Made by a program: the position numbers and the translations under genes. 64,000 nucleotides of DNA from Terebella lapidaria (Eukaryota > Annelida > Polychaeta > Terebellida > Terebellidae). Below are positions 21,895 to 33,000 of the stretch, piece by piece; the first letter of the stretch is position 1; every line of letters begins with the position of its first letter. Under the pieces are notes generated by a model. The model had not been told where the DNA came from. It saw only the letters and a list, made by a program, of their open reading frames with translations, and ran no database searches. The stretch spans positions 13,229,177 through 13,293,176 of the forward strand of contig OX424566.1 in the NCBI GenBank assembly GCA_949152475.1. Reading direction: 5' to 3'.

Positions 21895-24800
21895 TGCATC
21901 ACGTTTTAACACGATATGGTGTTAGAGTAAAACGTCCAATTGAACGGTGCATTATCAATTCTGAGGCCTAATCTTTTCACCAAGTGCATATCGGCATGTT
22001 CGACTTCACAATATTATGCAAATCCAGGAGTTTCGGATTAATACACTCGGTACTAAAAACACGTCAATTAATCTTCTAGTCTGGGAATAAATGAATTTCA
22101 ATGAATACTCGTCAGATAACGTTAAATGTTAAAAGTTAGTACAAGCACCAAGTGACCTCCGATCGATGGTTTTGCAGTTCTGTCCTTCACCGCACGGTGG
22201 TTTTGTGTGCTGATGGTCAGCATGCCATTGTCCCGTGCCAATTATGTCGGCTCTCAATTTCCGGGCATGATCATCCATTATATTGATCAGACTCATAATC
22301 ATCTGTAGGATAATGTGTATATTATGACGTGAAACTAATGTGATTAAACTCATCAGACAAAGGAATCATTGGAGTCTTGTGTCCACTACCGAACGACCTT
22401 GTTACCTAAGTGTACATAGTATGCCATTAGAGGGACGAACATGATCTTGATATCATTGATTAAGCCCATGACAGACAGTAGGGGTGTGCTTGACTTGGTC
22501 GATATTAATTAACCTGTGAATCCAAAACAACGCCACATTATTTTCACACCACACGTGCGTGGAAGAGAAACTCCAATGTTGATCCAAGAATCTTTCGCTG
22601 GACAACTTCAATCATTGATTGGGGGTAGATGGGGGTTCATCTTCATTTGTTGAACAACTTTACTTGTTGATCAAGGGCTACTGTTAGAACGTTTTATCTT
22701 CTGATATTATTGTTGGTTGATTGTTACTGAAGTTGAAGTGGTAACAGTCCACACACAAAGACAAAATGTACAAGTGACCTACATAGGTGAATAACTTTCA
22801 GTTGACGAACACAGTTTTTGCATCCAAGCTTTATATAGGCCTATATGAGAAAGTGTATGTTACATCTACAACGCAGCTTACACAAACTTTGTTTGCATAT
22901 GACTCGTTCGGTCGCATTTTCACACTACAAGCCTCGTCATTTAATTGATACGATCTCATTCGTACATCCTCGTTCCCCTCCTGGACATTGGCATCTATGT
23001 AGGATAATGTAGGATATAGGAACATGAGGAAAGCGTGCTGGACATATCCCCTGGTTCTATCATAAAAACATAATCTATATCCGGCGATCTGCACAGTTGT
23101 CCTGGACTGACATACGGTGTAACATGACCAGACACATACGAGCTATCATTAGCATCATTTAAAGTTCAATAATTTGATCGTGTTCCATTTCATTTGCAAT
23201 TGTGTTTGATAGTAGTACCACCTTTTGATATTATTGTTACATTAAGGTCAATCCATGGAATAATGACGACAAGACTTGATCTCTTCATACAACAGGTGAC
23301 ATTCAGTCCACATATACAACAAAACTGGAATGAAAACTAAACATGCATTGTTATCGGGTACATTATCGAGAGGTGCATATTGTTTGTATCTATCTATATA
23401 TAGACCCATCATGCCATATAAATGAAGATATTCCAATTTTCACAGTTTCATCATGCATGACTAAAATTAATCGATACTCATAGGACATGGCCGGTGCTGA
23501 CCATTCAGGTGACTATAATTGTCAACATTACTGACTTCGCTATGCATGAACGATTTTCCCAGAAGAGCGCATGCAATGCAAGGTGGGTCTTCAACGAATG
23601 ACACCATTGACATTGTGCTTAGTATTATACACAAAGTCTGTCAAAAAGGATTTCATAAACGAGTTTTGATTGAGTACATATACGCAATACACGTACTTAT
23701 CATACACTTGTTGCATGAAAATTGTTTCGGATTTCTAATTTGCTTCAGTAGATTATTGGGCAGTTGTAAGGTAATTCCGTGAAGTGTACAATAGAAACAT
23801 CTATATTTCACACATCGTCTTCCCCTGGTGACGCTAGGCGTTAACTTAATATATTTTCTCATAGTATACCATTAACAAGCAGTTTAGTTCTGTACTCTGG
23901 ACAACAGTTTTTAGAATTTATAATGATTCAACCAGAAGGGAAACCATTATAATTATATTATACATGTAGTTTGTATTAGCTTGCTATGTTGCGTCAGCTA
24001 GCTGCATGGTAAGACGGAAATATTGTTGCAGTTATCGTAACGGTCTCATATACGATTGTCGGATCTTATGTATCTAAATACAATGCTCATTCCAATAGTC
24101 ATGCAGATAAAAATATCCACAGTAACACAAAACCTTGCTGGGAAAAGACCAAGAAGTATCACCCTGAATGAAGCATTTAGAATACTGAAAATCAGTTTTA
24201 TAAATTAGTTAGGTTCTCATTAATTTTTCAGCATGCAAAACAAGACATAATGTATCCCTTCACTGATGGTCAATGATTATATAAGTAAGTTGTAATCCGA
24301 CAGGTATTATTGACGTTTACACTGTTGAATATTATAACTGTACTTTGTTCACGTTCCTTGTTGCTTATATTACCCTCTAAGGACACTCTTTTACTATTGA
24401 TGTTTGCTTGTCGTCCCATGCCTGATTGCCAGAGATGTAATTCCCTGAGTACCATCCGGTTATTAACTAGGGGATAATTATGTTTCTGTGGAACACATAA
24501 CATCAACACTGGTTTGACTAGTGATGGTCGATGTGATATTGCAAAAGGGAACATTTTTTTGCTCAAATTACCTGGCAGAATCATTGGATCCCTTTTGATT
24601 TTCTTTTGAATCTTTTGAAGTGTATCCGACTGTGGAAGGATTGTTTATCATATCATGTAGCCTTCTATTTATATGGTTAATTATCGTTGGATAATTATAT
24701 GTTAGTTAATATGTTTAATATCATGGCTACATGTCATACATGACAGTGTTGGCAATATCCAATAGTTATAAGCTAGTTTATGCATGCGATGTTTCAAATT

Positions 24801-25114
24801 GAATCATTCTGGTAATCCAGCTTTAACTTATATCCATTACATTCGGCATTCAGGTTTTGAAAACAAAGTCAGTGTCCTATATTAAATCTATAGACTGTAA
24901 TATACCATCTTATATAATGTAGCTGATAAAAACTGATATAAAAACTGATAATTATCGGCTGACTAAAATATGAAACTCACTTATGTTGCAATACCAAAAA
25001 AGTATTTATCGTGATGTCAAATTATGTCTTGTTGCATACTCACTTTCCTGAAATGACAAAGGTGTGTGTTTGTGATGGGACAACGAAGTTGGTCGTCCAC
25101 ACAATGCATAATAT
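21895..25114. repeat. Large tandem repeat unit 1 (~3.2 kb)
   Basis: First of three head-to-tail units. Shared landmarks: ATCACGTTTTAACACGATATGG, AAGCACCAAGTGACCTCCG, CTTCACCGC, ATGCCATTAGAGGGACGAAC, TTGCGTCAGCTAGCTGCA, AGCATGCAA, TTTTGAATCTTTTGAAGT, ATGTTTCAAATTGAATCAT, and CACACAATGCATAATATCG at the boundary. It includes at 24270-24590 a ~300-bp segment also found at 36540-36760, 40025-40320, 42827-43110, 51425-51740, 57130-57470 and 61800-62070. No coding frame is conserved. Confidence 0.8.
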
Positions 25115-27010
25115 CGTATCACGTTTTAACACTATATGCTGGTCAAGTGGAACACCCAATAAATGATGTATATTAATTATGAGGCCTACTTTTTCAGCCT
25201 GTGCATATCGATATATTCGACTACACAACATTATGCAAAACCACGGGAGGTTCGGATAAACAAAACCGGTACAAACACATCAAATAATCTTCTGGTCTAC
25301 GAATAAGTGAAAGTCAATGAATACTCGAGAGATCACGTTAAATGTTAAAAGTTAGTAAAAGCACCAAGTGATCTCCGGTCGATGTTTTTGTAGTCCTGTC
25401 CTTCACCGCACGGAGATTTTGTGTGCTGAAGGTCAACATGCCATTGTCCCGTGCCAATTGTTTCTCCTCGCAATTTTCGGACCTGATCATACACAGAATT
25501 ATATTGATCATACACATATTCATCTGGATGATAATGTGTATATGCGTGTAACTAATGTGCTTAAATTCACCAGACAATGGAAGCATTGGAATAATATGTC
25601 CTGTTTAAACTAGCAAACGACCTTGGTAATGCAGAGACGGATCATACAAACATGACCTAAGTATACATAGTATGCCATTAGAGGGACGAACATGATTTTG
25701 ATATCATTGATTAAGCCCATGGAGGACGGTAGGAGTGTGTTTGGCCTGGTCGATATTTATTTAACATTAATGTTGCGTCAGCTAGCTGCAAGGTAAGACG
25801 GCAATATTGTTGCAGTTACAATTGTCGGGTTTTACCTAACTACAATACTCATTCCAATATTTATGCAGATAAGAATATTCACAATAACACAGAACTTTAC
25901 TCTGAACAGACCAAGAAGTATCACCCCCAAATAAAACATTTGAAATACTGAATATCAAATTTATAAATGAGTTATGTTCTCATTATTTTTTCAGCATGCA
26001 ACAAGATAGTGTTGTTCCAACTGGCCATGATCTCAACTTCACGTATACAATGAATACACGTGGTAGGCCTATTTCTACGTAGGTCTTTAAATGACTGCAA
26101 CCCCGTAACCGCATCCCTAATCATCCACTGTTTTACAAGAATTCCCATAATTTTTTGCCCCGCTATGTTGTCATATTTGTACATGTATATCACTTGCTTG
26201 ACTTTCGTTATCAAATGATAAAACGCGAGAGAGCTAACCATTGGTAGATGAGATGGGTGGCACGTGACCACGATTTGACCAATGAGACGACCTGTACAGG
26301 ATGAAGAATGAATCATTGGCGGAACGAAGGTGGAGGGTGCGGGTGGTTGGTGTTGGAAAGCGGAGAAGGGATCTGTCGAAAAATGAGCGGGAACCAGCAG
26401 ATCATATATATGTCATTCACGTTTGTATTGGATTCATTGGGGCAGGCTATAATGCATAAGTTTTACCACTCATCTATATGGTGTGGAACTATTTATATGA
26501 TCGCTGATGTGAGTTTTACATGTTATTTTCTTTTCCAAACGTGCCTTGCTGGGAAAATCCCATGCATGTGTGTAAGATACAAAAACAGCGAAGTTTTGCT
26601 ACTGACAGCAAGTTCGCCAAAGTTGATTTCATCCCAAAAAATATATTTGTATCCTTTGTTTCTTTTCATATCAGTGATTAAAACATGAATTTTTATTTAA
26701 ATTATTACCAACAAACTCAACAACAAATTGTTTTCACATTTCATTTTTACATTCATCTGTTTCGTCTTACAACAGACATTTTCCATTTATTATATTATTG
26801 ACACTGATTTGCAAAGTACAATTTTAAAAAGATATCATCTTACACCATATGTCAGACATGTAATCGAAGGGAACTAATAACAACGAGACAATAAGAGATT
26901 GCGAACCCAACTCATTACGTACTCATTACCAGCACGTTGGCTGAAATCATGGTTAAGTCAACTCTGAATTCTGAATATGGATACATCTGATGTTGTCGCC
27001 CATCTTAGAT

Positions 27011-27262
27011 CATTCATAATGGACCTGCGCGATCGCAACAGGTTTCATGCGAGGTTGCGAGAGGTCGAGGCCAGGTCGTGAGGGGTCGATGCGAGAGGTC
27101 GATGCGAGGGGTCGGTGCGAGGTTGCGAGTTGTAAACCTTGTGTTCTCGCATCGCAGTCTCGTGGCCTCGCATTGATGTCTCGTGACCACGAATCGATCT
27201 CTCGCAACCTTGCATCGCAACCTCGCATCGACCCCTCGTCCCTCACATCAACCTCGAGTGAA
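27011..27262. repeat. CpG-rich palindrome built from a short minisatellite
   Basis: The left arm (about 27047-27129) is a run of variants of GCGAGAGGTCGAT. The right arm (about 27146-27256) is the complement, variants of ATCGACCTCTCGC. The block stands out as GC- and CpG-rich in an AT-rich setting. The overlapping frames on both strands (around 27010-27387) are translations of the repeat and not a gene. Confidence 0.8.
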
Positions 27263-27525
27263 AAAGTCAAGTCGAGACAGCGATAATGTAATATGGCCGC
27301 TATCGTACACCATAGGTTTGACTTGTGATGGTCGATGCGATATTGCAAAAGGGTACATTTTTTGCTCAAATTTCCTGGCAGGATCATAAGATCCCTTCTT
27401 TTGAATTTCTTTTGAATCTTTTGAAGTCTATCCGGCTGTAAAAGGATTGTTTATCATAACATGTAGACTTTTATTTATATAGTTAATTATCGTTGGATGA
27501 TTATATGTTAGTTAATATGTTTAAT

Positions 27526-27838
27526 TGTTTTGTGATTTTGTGACAAGCCTTTTGGCTTGTGATTAGGTACTTATGTACTCGTCAAATATCTATTCCATGG
27601 GGTTTATTTCGGATTTCCAAATTATAATCATAGGTTGATGGGCAGTTGCATACTAATTCCATCAGGTGTACAGTAGAAACAACTACACTTACCGCACTGT
27701 CTGCTCCTGATGACGCCAGTGTGTCTTTTGATAAAGTATTTGGTCGGGCTTTGTTTCTATTGCAAAATCTTGTGTTTTGCGTTTGTTATTGGAATCATCA
27801 AAATTTGGCTGTATTGGTGGTAATAGATTGATACTTAC
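27526..27838 (-). mobile_element. Short interspersed element, family B, with empty-site proof
   Basis: Family B in opposite orientation to 19229. It interrupts unit 2 exactly where unit 1 (about 24705-24725) reads through: ATGTTTAAT then ATCATG. TTAAT is present on both sides (27521-27525 and 27839-27843), so the target duplication is TTAAT or TTAA. Read on the minus strand, it ends with an A-rich tail ACAAAATCACAAAACA after the AAGCC-hairpin, which is SINE-like. Confidence 0.85.
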
Positions 27839-28262
27839 TTAATATCATGACTACGTGTAATACATGACAATGCTGGCAATATGCTAAAGTCATGAGCTAG
27901 TTTATGCATGAGATGTTTCAAATTGAATCATACTGGTAATCCAGCTTTAACTTATTTTCATTACAATCGTCATTCAGGTTTTGGAAACCCGTCATTCAGG
28001 TTTTTACATTCTGATACCGCAGTTTACAAAGTCAGTGTCCTATATATTCTATAGACTGTAATATACCATCTGATAAATCTAGCTTAAATGGAAAACGGAG
28101 AATTATCGGCTAACTAAATTGTGAAACTCACCCATGTTACAATGACAAAAAGTATTTATTATGATGTCAAATTATGTCTAGTTGCCCTATTCAATTTCCT
28201 GAAATGACAAGGGTATGTGCTTGGGATGGGACAACTAAGTTGGTGGTCCACACAATGCATAA

Positions 28263-29215
28263 TATCGTATCACGATTTATCACGATATGGTGGCCAAGTG
28301 AAGCTCCCCATTAGAAGATGTATAATTAATGCATAGTGCATATTAATGCATTAGTGCATATTATAATTAATGCATTAGTGCATATCGGCATATTCAACTA
28401 CACATCATTATGCAAAACCACAAGATTCGGATTAACGTTCTCCGTACAAAAACATCAAATAATCTACGAATAAGTGAAAGTCAATGAAATCTCGCTGGAT
28501 AACGTTAAATGTTAGAAGTTAATCCAAGCACCAAGTGACCTCCGGTCGATGGTTTTGCAGTTCTGTCCTTCACCGCGTGGTGTTTTTGTGTGCTGATCGT
28601 CAACATGCCATTGTCTCGTGTCAATTGTTTCTCCTCGCAATTTTCGGACATGATCATACACAGAATTATATTGATCATACGCATAATCATCTGAATGATA
28701 ATGTGTATATGATAACTACCAACAATGTAAGCATTGGAATCATGTGTCCTGTGTCCACTACCAAACGACCTTGGTAATACAGAGACGTGTCATATAAACA
28801 TGACCTAAGTGTACATAGTATGCCATTAGAGGGACGAACATGATCTTGATATCATTGATTAGCTCATGGCGGACGGTAGGAGTGGGCTTGACTTGGTCGA
28901 TATTAATTAACCTGTGAATCCAAAACAACACCGCATTTTTTCCACACCGCACATGCATTGGAGAAACTCCAATGTTGATCCAAGAATCTTTAGCTGGACA
29001 ACTTCAGTCGTTGTTTGGGGGGTGGAGGAGGTGCATCGCCACTTGTTGATCGAGGGCCTCTGTCAGAACGCTTTTCATCTGATATTGTTGTTGGTTGATT
29101 GTTGCTGACGTCGAAGTCACCAGAGCCCATATACAATAGACAGCATTTACAAGTGGGGCCACAGATGAATAGTTTTCTGTTGACGTACGTACTTTTTGCA
29201 TCCATTTATATATTT
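28263..29215. repeat. Large tandem repeat unit 3, left part
   Basis: Third unit, matching 21895-22830 and 25115-25760, cut at 29215 by the LTR retrotransposon. A local array of TGCATTAGTGCATAT words lies at 28320-28390. Confidence 0.75.
29212..29215. other. Target site duplication of the LTR element, left
   Basis: ATTT directly before the left LTR and again directly after the right LTR (35640-35643). Ty3-type elements make 4-6 bp duplications, so this fits. Confidence 0.75.
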
Positions 29216-29949
29216 TGTTACGGACAGGAAAATGAGAGAAGCCTGGTGTATTGATTGAGTGTTTATTTTACATGCACATCATATTGATTACATGCGTACA
29301 TGTAACGGCATGCACATATAACACATATTTAACATCATAGGTAATACATCAAATAATCATTCATACACGCATACTCATACACATACATACACATTTACAT
29401 ATCGAATGATAGAACAGTTCAAATGTCACATCAGGAACAAAACAGGATCAAGTCCAGAAACCCTGAAGCGATATCAATGTAGAACGGCGGCGGCGAAGAC
29501 GAAGTCTAAGACGAGGAAAACCATTGCCGTGGTGATGGACGATGAAGAAACGACGAGGATGGAGAAATGCAGACAAAATCCGAGGAGAAGTCCACAAACA
29601 ACGTCGAAGAGACACGTCCCGTGAACTAGAAGTGAGTCCGCTAAGTGCTACGATATATCCACACTAAACGGGTACGATGTCAACAAAACATCCAGTGTGT
29701 AGGATGTAGAATCCAACAGAAAAGACTGTCAAACGCGTGTCAATCCTTGCGTCGCAAATCCACCGAGAGCCAAATCTCCAAAACTGGAAAAACTTCCAGT
29801 GGGAAAAACCAATATGCGCACATATAGAAATGCTAAGACATAAAACCACGTAAAACCCCTTTGCGATCATTGTCAATCTAACCATGAGGGCGGTGGTCAA
29901 ACAAATGTGCACGTATGGATGTATAACTGTGAAAGAATGCCTTGTAACA
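29216..29949 (-). repeat. 3' LTR (734 bp)
   Basis: Begins TGTTAC and ends GTAACA on the plus strand, a perfect 6-bp terminal inverted repeat. It is identical by eye to 34906-35639. On the element's strand an AATAAA signal (plus-strand TTTATT at 29262-29267) lies about 45 bases before the LTR end. Frames in the LTR, for example 29406-29624, are duplicated simply because the LTR is, and show no domain. Confidence 0.95.
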
Positions 29950-29960
29950 CCCCCCTCCTT
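29950..29960 (-). other. Polypurine tract
   Basis: Read on the element's strand the sequence is AAGGAGGGGGG, directly touching the 3' LTR. This is the expected primer for plus-strand DNA synthesis. Confidence 0.85.
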
Positions 29961-30056
29961 GGAGGAAAGTTTTTGGTTAAGACAAAAACTTATCAAAAAG
30001 TTCAAAAATCAAAAATGGCGACTGACCATCAATGACAAGAAAACATCAACCGATGC

Positions 30057-33000
30057 TTACAAACTCCGAGACAAAGCATCTGCAATGATATTGTTTTTAC
30101 CCCGTATATGCTTTATGTCCAAGTTATAGTTCTGTAACATCAAACTCCACCTCAAAAGTCTCTGGTTGTTATTTTTCATTTTGTGAATGAAAACCAAAGG
30201 GTTATGATCGGTGAAAACCTGTATTGGATACAAGGTAGAGGATAAGTACACTTCAAAGTGTCTGAGAGCTAACACGAGAGCTAAGGCTTCTTTCTCAACG
30301 GTAGCATAATTCTTCTGATGAGAATCAAACTTTTTGGAATAATAACAAACAGGATGATCAACTTGGTCAACCTCTTGTAGCAACACTGCTCCAGCGCCAA
30401 CATCGCTAGCATCAACACAAAGTTTGAAAGGCTTCTGGAAATTTGGAGTTACCAAGATGGGTTCGCTCATGAGAATACCTTTGATCGAGTCAAATGCATG
30501 TTGACAACTATCACTCCAAGTGAACTTGATGCCCTTTCTCAAAAGGTTAGTTAATGGTGCGGCAACACATGAAAAGTTTGGGCAGAATCTCCGGTAAAAC
30601 CCAGCCATACCTAGGAATCTCATCACTGACCGCTTGTTACCTGGAACAACATACTTCATAATGGATTCGACTTTGGACTTAACTGGCTGGACCTGTCCTT
30701 GACCAATGGTATGTCCCAAATATACAACATGAGCACAACCAAATTCAGTTTTGGTTAGATTAATAGTAAGTTTAGCAGCTGCACATCTTTCCAAGAAGCA
30801 ACGGATGTTATGGAGATGCTCCTCCCAAGTATCTCCGGTTACAACAACATCATCGATATACGCAACACATCCCGTCAAACCTGAAATGACCGAATTGATC
30901 AACCTCTGAAAAGTAGCTGGGGCATTTTTCATGCCGAACGGCATCACCCTGTAGTTATACAACCCATCAGGTGTAACAAAAGCAGATATGGCACGTGCTG
31001 ACTCTGACAGTGGCACTTGCCAGTATCCTTTGAGCAGATCAAATTTCGTCAAGAATCGACTTTTCCCGATGTGATCTATGCAATCGTCAATCCTTGGGAT
31101 CGGGAATGAATCAGTTCTTGTAACAGCATTGACTTTTCTGAAATCTGTACAAAATCGAAAACTTCCATCTGGTTTTGGTACTAAGATACAAGGCGAGCTC
31201 CATTCACTCTGACTAGGTTCAATAATGTCATTCTGTAACATGTACTTGATTTCTTCTCTCATGGCAGAGAGCTTGATAGGATTCAACCTGTAGGGATGTT
31301 GTTTGATAGGCCTGGCCTCACCAACATCAACTTCGTGCTGCACAACATTAGTCCTACTCGGAACATCAGGGAACACATGTTCAAACTCAAGGATGAGACC
31401 TTTCAACTCCTGCTGCTGTTCCGGACTGAGATGGGACAATTTATCATTTAAATGCTTCAAAACTTGAGAGTTATTCAATTTGACACCACAACCCACCATT
31501 GGGTCACAAACTTTGTCATCCGTGTCCGCTTCGGTAACTGCAACACCAACAGTCTTTTGTGTCAAATCATCACCTCGTGTGTGATACAACTTGATCATAT
31601 TTACATGACAAAGCTGTCTGCTTTTTCTGCGATCTGGAGTGATAACGATATAGTTAAGATCATCTATCTTTTTGTCAATGACATAGGGACCATGGTACCG
31701 TGCCTGGAAAGGAGAACCAACAACAGGTAACAAGACTAGAACCTGATCTCCAACTTGAAATGATCTGTCCCTAGATTTTGCATCATACCATAGTTTCATA
31801 TCTTTTTGTGCATCTTTCAGATTTTGTTTTGCAAACTCTTGCACTTCATGTAATCTGTTTTTAACATCACTCACATACTCTAACAACGGCATTGTACTCT
31901 CATCATCAGAAAGCCACTTTTCTTTCAGCAACTTCAGCGGACCTCGCACAGAATGCCCGAACACCAATTCAAAAGGACTGAAACCTAAAGATTCCTGGAC
32001 AACTTCACGAACAGCAAACAAAAGTAAAGGGACTCCTTCATCCCACTCTTTTTCGTGATCAATACAATACGACCTCATCATTGACTTGAGGGTTTGGTGA
32101 AACCTCTCAAGAGCCCCTTGAGACTGCGGGTGGTACGCACTTGAGGTAACTTGTTCTATCCCCAGTTGGTGGATCATTTGCTGAAATACATGTGATGTAA
32201 AATTGGAACCTCTATCTGACTGAATAGTTCTAGGGAGACCCACTAGAGTGAAAAATTTAACCAGAGCCTTCAAAACACTTTTGGCTTTGATATTTCTGAG
32301 TGGTATAGCTTCTGGGAAACGTGTTGATGAACACATGATAGTTAAAAGGTACTGATTCCCTGAACGAGTTTTTGGCAGTGGTCCAACGCAATCCACAATT
32401 ACCCGTGAGAAGGGTTCCTCAAATGCTGGGATCGGGAATAACGGTGCTTTAGGAATTCCCTGATTGGGCTTCCCCGCCTTCTGGCAAACCGAACATGTCC
32501 TACAATACTCTGCAACGTCCTGCCGGAGCTTAGGCCAGTGGAAATGACGCTGAATTCGATCAAATGTTTTGTTCACACCTAAATGTCCAGCGAGTGGTAT
32601 ATCATGTGCAAGACTGAGTATGTTTTTTCTGTACACTCGAGGGATTACGACTTGATAGATTACACTCCACTCATGTGAGGGAGGTACCACAGGAGGACGC
32701 CATTTGCGCATCAAAACCCCATGTTTCTTAAAGTAACAGATTGCCACATCACCAATGTCCTTCTCATCCAAAGCTACATGACACAGATCGGATAACTCAG
32801 GATCTGACTCCTGTGATTTGATAAGCTCTACACGTTTCACTGAAGAGAGTTCTTTTGGCAGATCGTCAAAAGTTACATGACTAGATTTTCCGGGTGCATT
32901 GAGATCGTTTGAAATCTCAACGGAAATATCTTCAGCTTTCAGCTCGCTTGCAAGAAATGTGTCACCCAAATCAACTTCACCTCCTTCCATGTCATTTTTC

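Larger units (their letters stand above)
25115..28262. repeat. Large tandem repeat unit 2 (~3.1 kb, rearranged)
   Basis: Second unit. Compared with unit 1 it lacks about 1.5 kb (the junction near 25765 joins sequence matching 22510 to sequence matching 23985). It carries extra sequence at about 26000-27300, including the CpG-rich palindrome at 27011, and a family B insertion at 27526-27838. The frames in the unmatched part (for example 26308-26688) show nothing recognisable. Confidence 0.75.

Noticed and set aside
27010..27387. Arg-rich overlapping frames on both strands
   Set aside because: They are translations of the CpG-rich palindromic minisatellite; repeats free of stops in several frames produce such ORFs.
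29406..29827. Two identical frames repeated at 35096-35517
   Set aside because: They lie inside the two LTRs and are duplicated with them; basic, low-complexity peptides without a domain.
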